NCBI GenBank assembly: GCA_041485905.1
Contig: JBGPKK010000081.1
Location: forward strand, 1-20,446
Origin: JAHFUI01 sp041485905
GTDB taxonomy: Bacteria; Acidobacteriota; Vicinamibacteria; Vicinamibacterales; CAVVIG01
Length of the DNA stretch: 20,446 nucleotides
Reading direction: 5' to 3'
Under the pieces are notes generated by a model. The model ran no database searches. It had not been told where the DNA came from and worked only from the letters and a program-made list of their open reading frames with translations. The translations under genes were made by a program, and so were the position numbers. Positions 1 to 7,111 of this stretch are shown one piece after another (position 1 is the stretch's first letter; each line of letters opens with the position of its first letter).

Positions 1-3000
1 ATCTCGGAGGACAGGGCTGGTACGACACCACGCTGATCGTTGATCCCCTCAACTCGGCGATCGTCTACGCCGGCGGCGCCTCTGGCAGCAACAGTCTCAT
101 CAGATCGATCAACAGTGGTCTCACCTGGGCCGACATCTCGCTGACTGGCTCGGGCGCCACCGGGCCGCATGTCGATCATCACGCGGCAGCCTTCGATGCG
201 AGCGGCAGATATCTCGACGGCGACGACGGCGGGATTTACCGGCTGGACAACGTCTCACCCGTGCAATGGACACATCTGAATGGGAATCTGAACACGATCC
301 AGTTCCAGGGCATCGCGATTCATCCGACCAATCTCAACATTGCGTTCGGCGGCAGCCAGGACAACGGCACCTCGAGGTACACGGGTTCCTCGTCGTGGCA
401 GCTGGTCGAGGGAGGAGATGGCGGCTTCGTCAGATTCAGCAAGACGAATCCGATCCGCATTTACCATCAGGCTCCGGTCGCGAGCTTTGGCTCGGCGGCC
501 TTCTTCCGTCGATCCGATGACGGCGGCACGAGTTGGGTCAGCAAGGTCAGCGGAATTACGGACAACTCTGGCAGCCTGCAGAACTTCTACGCGCCATTTG
601 TGGTCGATCCGGGCAACGGCGATAGGGTCTTGTATGGTGCGAGGCACGTGTTCGAGACCACGAACGGAGGCGATGGTTGGAGCGCGCTTGGCGCGGCCTT
701 TTCCAGCAATGTGACCGCGATCGGGCTGGCGCCTTCCGACGTGAATGCCATGTACGCGGCTGCGGCCACGCAGACGTATTTCAGTAGTGACCACGGCACC
801 ACCTGGAACCTGCGTAACCTTCCGGTCAGTGGCGTTGTCCGCGACATTCAGGTGAGCCCGAGCAATCCTTTGATTGCGTACGCGGTCATCGGCCAATTCA
901 CCAGTGGAGGTAATGTCTTCAAGACGACGAACGGCGGCGTCCTGTGGACGAACATCAGCGGCAACCTTCCCAGCCTCCCGGCGTGGTCGCTGCAGATTGA
1001 TTCCACCACGGCCGGTCAGCTCTTCGTCGGGAACGATGACGGTGCCTATGTCACCACCGACGACGGCGGCTCCTGGAGCCGATTCGGCTTTTTGCCAAAC
1101 GCCCAGGTCTTCCAGATCGAATTGAACACGACCTTGGGCGTCGTTGCTGCCGGCACCCATGGCCGCGGCTTGTGGGTGATTTCGCTGTCGCAGCTCCCGC
1201 CACCGGCCACGACGTTGTTGTCGCCAAGTGGTGCAATCGGTGCGAACCCGCCCACCTACACCTGGACCAACCTCATCTCGGCGACGTGGTACTACCTCTG
1301 GGTGGCCAACTCGTCGGGGACACCGGTGTTCCAGCAGTGGTACACCGCGGCGCAGGTGGGATGTGGGCCGTCGACTTTCGGGGTGTCGAATTGTGCTGTC
1401 ACGCCGCCAGTGCCGCTCACGAATGGCACGTACTGGTGGAGCGTGGAAACGTGGAACCCGGCTGGGTATGGCCCGTGGAGCCGCGCGCTCAGTTTTGTGC
1501 CCGGCTTTGCGGGGACGTCGCTCATCGCGCCATCGGGGACGGTGGGGACTACGACGCCGACCTACACGTGGAACAACGTGCGCGCGCCCTGGTACTACCT
1601 GTGGGTGCAAACCTCCACAGGCGTCCCGGTGCTCCAGACATGGTACTCGGCCGCCTCGGCCTGTCCGGCGTCGGGTGGGACGTGCTCGGTGACGCCGTCG
1701 TTCGCGGTCACTGCGGGAGTGGGGTATTCCTGGTATGTCGAGACCTACTATGACGTTGGGAGCTACGGGCCGTGGGCCGGTCCGTTGGACTTCAGGACCG
1801 ATGTGCCGCCAGCGACAAGCCTCATATTTCCCTTTGGCTCCATCGGCACTCAGACACCGACGTACACCTGGAACATCGTCAGCTCGTCGTCTTGGTACTA
1901 CCTCTGGGTGCAGAACCAGGCGGGGACGCCGGTCATTCAAACGTGGTACACCGCCGCCTCGGTGTGCGGTACGCGGAGCTGTTCGGTCACCCCTGCGGTG
2001 ACGCTCGCGGCCGGCGACACCCACACGTGGCGGGTGGAGACGTGGGACGGGATCGGGTATGGACCGTGGAGCCCTATCAGAACCTTCACGCCCATGGCCC
2101 CAACGGCGACGACGTTGACGTCGCCCGCGGGCGGTGTGCCGACCACCCAGCCGACGTATATCTGGAACAAGGTCTCGTCATCCACCTGGTACTACCTCTG
2201 GGTGCAGAACGCGGGCGGGACGCCGGTCATTCAAACGTGGTACACGTCGGACTCGGTGTGCGGGGGCGGCTCGGGCGTGTGCTCGGTCACGCCGCCGGTC
2301 GACCTCGTCAGTGGGAATACGCACACCTGGTATATTCAGACCTGGAACCCGATGGCGTACGGGCCGTGGAGTACCGGCTTTACCTTCACGCCGACCGCGA
2401 CCCTCCCGGTCGCGGCGACTCTGTCGTCACCGCTCAACACAGCGGTAGAGACAAGTCCCGGAGTCACCTTCCAGTGGAACAAGGTCGCGGCGGCCACGTA
2501 CTATTTCCTGTGGGTCGACAATGTGTCCACAGGAAACGTGATTCAGCAGTGGTATACGGGCTCGTCGGTGTGTGGGAGCGCGCTCTGCTCGGTTCCCACG
2601 CCGCTTAATCTGCCGAGCGGCCAGTACAACTGGTGGATCCGGACCTGGAGCCCGGGCGGGTATGGGCCGTGGAGCACCGGCTTTACCTTCACGGTGGCGT
2701 CGGCCCCCACTAGCATCGTTCTGACGTGGAAGGAACGCCCGGGCCAGCTCGACGCGCACCTGCTGACGCCGCAGATTGGGGCGTTCTACTATCACGTGTT
2801 CTACGCCAACAAGGGCTCCACCACGTTACCGCCGTACGCGCACCATGAATTCGACCGCTTCAGCTTTGGCAATGAAAACATCATCATCGCGGTACCGTTT
2901 GGAGGGACCTACCGGTACTTCGTGGACAACTTCTTTGGTAGTGAGAACGGTGAGCGGCCCCTTGCCGGGTCGGGCGCGACGGTCAAGATCTACCGCAACG

Positions 3001-3230
3001 ACACGCTCTTGACCACGCTCACGGCGCCTGCCAGCGGCACAGGCGACTTCTGGCAGGTGTGCGATATCAACGGCGCAACCGGCGCGCTCGTGAGCTGCCC
3101 GAACACGATCGGCGACTCGGAGCCGACGTTCGCGGATGGCCGCCCCATTGACGCGGCGGATGAGAAACTGAAGCCGACGGAGGGCGAGCGAGCGACAGCG
3201 GACAAGCCAGCGGCAACGGAGAACCCATGA
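1..3230 (+). CDS. Secreted Asp-box (BNR) beta-propeller protein with five Fn3-like repeats and a YfaP-like C-terminal domain; 5' end outside window
   Basis: The reading frame is open from the first in-frame codon at base 3, so the start lies upstream; the ATG at 261 is internal. The visible N-terminal part (to about base 1190) is a beta-propeller of the sortilin/GH74-like type with several Asp-box motifs: SINSGLTW, SDDGGTSW, SSDHGTTW, TTNGGVLW and TTDDGGSW. It also has the segment VDHHAAAFDASGRYLDGDDG, typical of these propellers. Five roughly 98-residue Fn3-like repeats follow (about 1196-2700), each with WYYLW or a variant, a Cys pair and a YGPWS motif. A beta-rich domain resembling YfaP/DUF2135 comes next (about 2701-3120, starting SIVLTWKERPGQLDAH), then an acidic, Lys-rich tail. 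I infer an exported surface or extracellular protein; substrate and enzymatic activity are unknown. The C-terminal part is paralogous to that of the protein at 3956-6919. No membrane anchor or recognised sorting tail is visible. Confidence 0.85.
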   Translation, partial: LGGQGWYDTTLIVDPLNSAIVYAGGASGSNSLIRSINSGLTWADISLTGSGATGPHVDHHAAAFDASGRYLDGDDGGIYRLDNVSPVQWTHLNGNLNTIQFQGIAIHPTNLNIAFGGSQDNGTSRYTGSSSWQLVEGGDGGFVRFSKTNPIRIYHQAPVASFGSAAFFRRSDDGGTSWVSKVSGITDNSGSLQNFYAPFVVDPGNGDRVLYGARHVFETTNGGDGWSALGAAFSSNVTAIGLAPSDVNAMYAAAATQTYFSSDHGTTWNLRNLPVSGVVRDIQVSPSNPLIAYAVIGQFTSGGNVFKTTNGGVLWTNISGNLPSLPAWSLQIDSTTAGQLFVGNDDGAYVTTDDGGSWSRFGFLPNAQVFQIELNTTLGVVAAGTHGRGLWVISLSQLPPPATTLLSPSGAIGANPPTYTWTNLISATWYYLWVANSSGTPVFQQWYTAAQVGCGPSTFGVSNCAVTPPVPLTNGTYWWSVETWNPAGYGPWSRALSFVPGFAGTSLIAPSGTVGTTTPTYTWNNVRAPWYYLWVQTSTGVPVLQTWYSAASACPASGGTCSVTPSFAVTAGVGYSWYVETYYDVGSYGPWAGPLDFRTDVPPATSLIFPFGSIGTQTPTYTWNIVSSSSWYYLWVQNQAGTPVIQTWYTAASVCGTRSCSVTPAVTLAAGDTHTWRVETWDGIGYGPWSPIRTFTPMAPTATTLTSPAGGVPTTQPTYIWNKVSSSTWYYLWVQNAGGTPVIQTWYTSDSVCGGGSGVCSVTPPVDLVSGNTHTWYIQTWNPMAYGPWSTGFTFTPTATLPVAATLSSPLNTAVETSPGVTFQWNKVAAATYYFLWVDNVSTGNVIQQWYTGSSVCGSALCSVPTPLNLPSGQYNWWIRTWSPGGYGPWSTGFTFTVASAPTSIVLTWKERPGQLDAHLLTPQIGAFYYHVFYANKGSTTLPPYAHHEFDRFSFGNENIIIAVPFGGTYRYFVDNFFGSENGERPLAGSGATVKIYRNDTLLTTLTAPASGTGDFWQVCDINGATGALVSCPNTIGDSEPTFADGRPIDAADEKLKPTEGERATADKPAATENP
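1196..2700 (+). repeat. Five tandem ~98-residue Fn3-like protein repeats (array 1)
   Basis: In-frame repeats start near 1196, 1509, 1805, 2101 and 2403. The shared pattern is SP-G----PTYTW, then WYYLWVQN--GTPVIQTWYT, a pair of Cys flanking three to seven residues, SVTP, HTW--ETW and YGPWS--F-F. Repeat 5 diverges (PGVTFQWNKV, LPSGQYNWW) and leads into the C-terminal domain. The conserved Cys pair suggests one disulfide per repeat, consistent with export. The units are homologous one-to-one with those at 4912-6402, so the whole array was duplicated as a block. Confidence 0.85.
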
Positions 3231-3252
3231 TTCCGGAGAAAATCACGCCATC

Positions 3253-3741
3253 TCAATGGCCGGCGCTACACAGTAAGCCCCTGTTGCTGATTTGACTTCC
3301 GTCAGATAAGTGAGCATGAACCAGATTTGAAGCGTAAGTTGGTGGGCTCTGGGTTGAAACGGTGTTGCTTATTTCTATTTTGAACGAAGTCCCTCCATCA
3401 TCAGCGCTCTGAATAGTTTCCAACAGCGTCGAGCCCGTGGCGCCCGGAAGGACTTCTACCGAAAATACGCCCTGGATTGAGCCGGAACGATCGTAGATGG
3501 CGGCACGAAGTTTTTGACCCTGGCCCACGTTATCCAAGCCGGAGACAACGATGTCAAAAGCGTAATTCTGGTCCCGATCACTAAAATTACAGCCAGCAAC
3601 AAGAATGCCTGCTCCCGCACCAGCAATTGCACCTACATCAACGACTCCAGGACTCGCAACTGTTGGATTTTGATTGTTACCCCCGGAACATCCCAGGAGC
3701 GGAAAAATCAAAAAAATATTCAAATATTTGAAATTTCTCAC
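3253..3741 (-). CDS. Small predicted lipoprotein of unknown function
   Basis: I do not recognise a family. The product is 162 residues from a GTG at 3741. The N-terminus is a short basic, hydrophobic signal (MRNFKYLNIFLIFPLLGC) ending in a lipobox LLGC with the lipidated Cys at residue 18, so a lipid-anchored exported protein is expected. The mature part opens with a Gly/Asn-rich linker, then a mixed hydrophilic region with two further Cys, at GCNF and near the C-terminal LLCSAGH, that could pair. An upstream in-frame ATG at 3756 is possible, but AGGAGG at 3752-3747 sits 5 bases before the GTG and would lie inside the coding region of the longer form, so I prefer the GTG. The gene is visibly AT-richer than its neighbours and lies antisense between two paralogous plus-strand genes, which hints at insertion or a different origin. 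Confidence 0.65.
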   Translation of the reverse strand: MRNFKYLNIFLIFPLLGCSGGNNQNPTVASPGVVDVGAIAGAGAGILVAGCNFSDRDQNYAFDIVVSGLDNVGQGQKLRAAIYDRSGSIQGVFSVEVLPGATGSTLLETIQSADDGGTSFKIEISNTVSTQSPPTYASNLVHAHLSDGSQISNRGLLCSAGH

Positions 3742-3746
3742 TTTCG

Positions 3747-3752
3747 CCTCCT
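3747..3752 (-). promoter_or_regulatory. Shine-Dalgarno that sets the lipoprotein start
   Basis: The minus strand reads AGGAGG here, 5 bases before the GTG at 3741. It falls inside the codons of a possible longer ORF from the ATG at 3756. Its consensus match and spacing argue for the GTG start, which also gives a more normal-length lipoprotein signal peptide. Confidence 0.55.
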
Positions 3753-3864
3753 GCATCGCGCCTCATTCACCATGCTATCGGCAGACAATGTTGCCACCTG
3801 CCTTGATGCACACCCAGATTAGCATGCCTGATAAATGTCCACCCGTTTTTGCGCCAGAGCAGCG

Positions 3865-3894
3865 TTGACAATTGAGGCGGCGGCCAAGTACATT
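3865..3894 (+). promoter_or_regulatory. Candidate sigma70-type promoter for the downstream secreted protein gene
   Basis: A perfect -35 hexamer TTGACA (3865-3870) is followed by an 18-base spacer and a 4-of-6 -10 match, TACATT (3889-3894). It lies in the divergent intergenic gap about 60 bases upstream of the ATG at 3956. The perfect -35 box in otherwise GC-rich DNA is the main support; the -10 is weak. The start site is inferred, not shown. Confidence 0.4.
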
Positions 3895-3955
3895 TAGCGG
3901 CCTTCCAGAAAGAGCTGCCAGGGATGACGACAACCCTAAACGAGGAGAACCTCTG

Positions 3956-6919
3956 ATGTCTCGTCACACCTTTCGTCGATTGGGATTTGTTCTCGCCCTG
4001 GCGGTCTGCCAGTTGAGTTGGTTTGTGCCCACGGCGAGCGGCCAGGAGCCGTCGCCGAACGCGCCCGGCCCCAACAGTTCCGCAGCTGCGCCGAGCACCG
4101 GTGCGAGCGCGACGGCAGCGTCGCCGGACTCCCCGCCTCTGGCCGGCGTCGTTCCCATGGAAAACGACCCAATGAGCCGGGTCGTACGGGGCGGGGCCCT
4201 GGTTGGAAACATGACGTATCACGCCGGTCCCGTGCAGCACACGCAGAAGATCTTCACGATCTTCTGGGCCGGTCCGAGCGGCTCGTTTCTCTCCGGCTAC
4301 CAGACGACCATCAACCAGTTCGTGCAGGACTTGAACGGCAGCCCTTACTACGCCACCGCCAGTCAGTACAACGATACGGTTGGTTATATCAGTACCGGCC
4401 TGGTGTACGGGGGCACCTGGCTGGACACCACGAACGCCATCCCGAACGTCAATGTGAGCTACGCGGATCTCCTTGCCGAGGTCAACCGGGCGAAGATCGC
4501 TAACGGTTGGACGAGCGACGCGAACAGCTACTTCCAGGTCTACACGCCAAGCGGCTACCTCAGCACTATCTCGGGCATCTGCGGTCTTCATTGGTTCGCC
4601 AACCCCGCCATAGGGCAGATCCTGTATCCGCAGGCCGGTTGCTTCGAGTCGTCTCCCTGGCCAAACGGCCAGGTGGTCGACGCCGCGATCAACGTCTCCG
4701 CCCACGAGATCCTGGAGACGGTGACCGATCCGCTCGGCAACGCCTGGTACTACGTGGACACCAGCGGCGAGAACGGCGACCTCTGCAATTTCAACTTCGG
4801 CGCGCGGGCCGCCGACGGATCCAACGCGACCCTCAACGGCCGCAACTACATCATCCAGCAAGAGTGGAGCAACGCCGTCTCCGGGTGTGCGATGTCTTAC
4901 AGCAGCCTCGGCCCACCGACGGCAGCGACGCTGGTGTCACCGAGCGGTTATATCAGCACGAACCATCCGACCTACACGTGGGACAAGGTGACCGGGGCCA
5001 GCCCGGCGACTTGGTACTACCTCTGGGTGGAAAACTCGGGCACGCCGGTCATCCAGCAGTGGTACACCGCCGCCTCGGTGTGTGGGGCGGCGACCTGTTC
5101 GGTGATCCCCGCGGTACCGGCCTTCGGTGGCACGTACACGTGGTGGGTCTTGACGTGGAACAGCTACGGCTATGGCCCGTGGAGCAACCCGCTCAGTTTT
5201 GTGCCAGGCTTCGCCGCGACGACGCTGATCGCGCCGTCGGGCGCCACGGGAACCACCACGCCGACCTACACCTGGAACAAGACCGGGGCCTCCTGGTACT
5301 ACCTGTGGGTCCAGGTCACCTCGTCAGGCGCGCCGGTGATTCAGACGTGGTACACGGCGGCGTCGGTCTGCCCCACGGCGGGCGGGACCTGCGCGGTCAC
5401 CCCGTCCTTCGCGGTCACCCCGGGCGTGTCGTATACCTGGTGGATCGAGACTTTCTATAACCCTGGCGGCTATGGCCCGTGGAGCAGCCCCTTGAACTTC
5501 GTGGCCGGTGCGCCTCCACCGACATTCCTCATCACGCCGACGGGCTCCATCGGGGACCAGACACCGACGTACACGTGGGACAAGGTCTCCTCGTCCACCT
5601 GGTATTACCTCTGGGTGCAGAACGCGGCGGGGACGCCGCTCATTCAAACGTGGTACACCTCCGCCTCGGTGTGTGGGACGTCGACCTGTTCGGTCACCCC
5701 GGCGGTGGCGCTCGCGGTCGGGAACACGCACACGTGGTGGGTGTTGACGTATAACCCGCTCGCGTACGGGCCGTGGAGCACCAGCCTGAGCTTCACGCCC
5801 ACGACCCCGACGGCGACGACGTTGACGTCGCCCACGGGCAGTGTCGCGAACACCACGCCGACGTTTAGCTGGAGCAAGGTCGGGGCAGCCACGTGGTACT
5901 ACCTCTGGGTGCAGAACGCGGGCGGGACGCCGGTTATTACCACGTGGTATCCGTCGGACTCGGTGTGCAGCTTCAGCGTGTGCTCGGTCACGCCGCCCGT
6001 CAGCCTGGCCAGCGGGAATCTGCACACGTGGTGGGTGGAGACGTGGAATCCGATCGCGTACGGGCCGTGGAGCACCAGCCTGAGCTTCACGCCGACTGAT
6101 ACTCTCCCGACCGCTGCGACGCTGGTCAATCCGCTCAGCGCCGGGACGGAGACGACTCCCGGCGTCACCTTCCAGTGGAACAAGGTCGCGACGGCCACGT
6201 GGTATTACCTGTGGCTGGACAATGTGGCCACGGGAGGCGTGGTTCGGACGTGGTATCCGGGCTCCTCGGTGTGTGGGAGCTCGCTCTGCTCGCTTCCCAC
6301 GCCGGTCAATCTGCCGAGCGGCCAGTACAACTGGTGGATCGAGACCTGGAGCCCGGCCGCCTACGGGCCCTGGAGTACCGGCCGTAGCTTCACGGTCGCG
6401 TCCGCGCCCACGAGCATCGTCCTCACGTGGAATGAATATCCGGGCGATCTCGACGGGCACTTGCTGACGCCGCAGATCGGCGGCCTCTATTACCACGTGT
6501 ACTACGGCAACAGGGGCTCGACCACGTTGCCGCCCTACACCTTCCAGGAAGCCGATCACACGAGCGGCTTTGGTCCGGAGAATATGGACGTCGCGCAGCG
6601 GTTCCCGGGGACCTACCGGTACTTCGTGAACAACTTCGCCGGGACGCCGCCCCTCGCCGGGTCGGGCGCGCGAGTCAAGATCTTCAACTACGACACGCTC
6701 CTGACCACGCTCACGGCGCCGGCCAGCGGCACCGGCGTCTACTGGCAGGTGTGCGATATCAACGGCGCGACCGGCGCGCTGGTGTCGTGCCCGAACACGA
6801 TCGGCGGGGCGGAGCCGACCTTTGCGGATGGCCACCCCATCGACGCGGCGGACGCGAAACCGAAACCGCCGGCGGACAAGCCAGCGGCAACGGAGAACCC
6901 GGCCACGGAGAACCCATAG
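3956..6919 (+). CDS. Secreted EXORDIUM/Phi-1-like protein with five Fn3-like repeats and a YfaP-like C-terminal domain
   Basis: The product is 987 residues. I chose the ATG at 3956 because GAGGAG (3942-3947) lies 8 bases upstream and a clear signal peptide follows (basic MSRHTFRRLG, hydrophobic core 10-24, cleavage near TASG-QEP); an upstream in-frame ATG at 3872 lacks this. A Pro/Ser/Ala-rich linker spans about 30-62. Residues about 80-315 resemble the EXORDIUM/phosphate-induced-protein-1 family: KIFTIFWAGPSGSFLSGYQ (98-116), the HE-type motif HEILETVTDP (250-259), AWYYVD, GENGDLC (271-277), and Cys 209, 229, 277 and 311. In plants this family is extracellular and growth-related; in bacteria its role is unknown, and the His/Glu motif only suggests metal binding. 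Five Fn3-like repeats and a YfaP/DUF2135-like domain (starting SIVLTWNEYPGDLDGH) follow, matching the gene that ends at 3230. A tandem ATENP duplication ends the protein. Confidence 0.88.
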   Translation: MSRHTFRRLGFVLALAVCQLSWFVPTASGQEPSPNAPGPNSSAAAPSTGASATAASPDSPPLAGVVPMENDPMSRVVRGGALVGNMTYHAGPVQHTQKIFTIFWAGPSGSFLSGYQTTINQFVQDLNGSPYYATASQYNDTVGYISTGLVYGGTWLDTTNAIPNVNVSYADLLAEVNRAKIANGWTSDANSYFQVYTPSGYLSTISGICGLHWFANPAIGQILYPQAGCFESSPWPNGQVVDAAINVSAHEILETVTDPLGNAWYYVDTSGENGDLCNFNFGARAADGSNATLNGRNYIIQQEWSNAVSGCAMSYSSLGPPTAATLVSPSGYISTNHPTYTWDKVTGASPATWYYLWVENSGTPVIQQWYTAASVCGAATCSVIPAVPAFGGTYTWWVLTWNSYGYGPWSNPLSFVPGFAATTLIAPSGATGTTTPTYTWNKTGASWYYLWVQVTSSGAPVIQTWYTAASVCPTAGGTCAVTPSFAVTPGVSYTWWIETFYNPGGYGPWSSPLNFVAGAPPPTFLITPTGSIGDQTPTYTWDKVSSSTWYYLWVQNAAGTPLIQTWYTSASVCGTSTCSVTPAVALAVGNTHTWWVLTYNPLAYGPWSTSLSFTPTTPTATTLTSPTGSVANTTPTFSWSKVGAATWYYLWVQNAGGTPVITTWYPSDSVCSFSVCSVTPPVSLASGNLHTWWVETWNPIAYGPWSTSLSFTPTDTLPTAATLVNPLSAGTETTPGVTFQWNKVATATWYYLWLDNVATGGVVRTWYPGSSVCGSSLCSLPTPVNLPSGQYNWWIETWSPAAYGPWSTGRSFTVASAPTSIVLTWNEYPGDLDGHLLTPQIGGLYYHVYYGNRGSTTLPPYTFQEADHTSGFGPENMDVAQRFPGTYRYFVNNFAGTPPLAGSGARVKIFNYDTLLTTLTAPASGTGVYWQVCDINGATGALVSCPNTIGGAEPTFADGHPIDAADAKPKPPADKPAATENPATENP
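4912..6402 (+). repeat. Five tandem ~98-residue Fn3-like protein repeats (array 2)
   Basis: In-frame units start near 4912, 5212, 5512, 5806 and 6103, with the consensus of array 1 (PTYTW, WYYLWVQN, GTPVIQTWYTAASVC, CSVTP, YGPWS). Order is conserved against array 1: repeat 1 of both ends LSFVPGF, repeat 2 of both has LIAPSG then GTTTPTYTWN, repeat 4 of both begins PTATTLTSP, and repeat 5 of both has PGVTFQWNKV. Some stretches are identical in DNA, for example 41 bases at 5894-5934 and 2187-2227. Confidence 0.85.
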
Positions 6920-7050
6920 CGGGTCCCCTCACCTCACTGCGGCTCGAGCTGGCACCGGTGCACCGCAAGGTTGCACACGGGCCGGTTCGAGCCGGGTCTT
7001 GCGCAGTCATAGCTCAGACACGCCGACGTCGGATTTTGTGCGCACGGACT

Positions 7051-7080
7051 GACTGAGGCGCCCAGCTCAGTCTTTCGTTT
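7051..7080 (+). terminator. Rho-independent-type terminator
   Basis: GACTGAG (7051-7057) pairs with CTCAGTC (7066-7072) around an 8-base loop, extendable by one G-C pair past a bulged G, followed by TTTCGTTT. It lies about 130 bases after the stop at 6919 and 30 bases before the end of the convergent glycosyltransferase gene. The T-rich side faces the plus strand, so it most likely ends the secreted-protein transcript and insulates the polysaccharide locus. No T-tract follows the hairpin on the minus strand. Confidence 0.6.
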
Positions 7081-7111
7081 GAACGATGTCTGGATGGCCC
7101 CAGCCTGTCGG

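Noticed and set aside
255..2024. Long minus-strand open frame opposite the first secreted protein (similar ones at 3767-4861 and 5324-6835)
   Set aside because: Translations are Arg/Pro-rich, lack any motif and mirror the repeats of the sense gene. They are by-products of GC-rich codon usage in repetitive coding DNA.
1196..2700. CRISPR or non-coding tandem repeat
   Set aside because: The periodicity is about 300 bases, imperfect and in frame, with conservation at protein level. There are no short direct repeats with unique spacers.
3231..3955. Insertion sequence
   Set aside because: Despite the different composition there is no transposase, terminal inverted repeat or target duplication that I can find.
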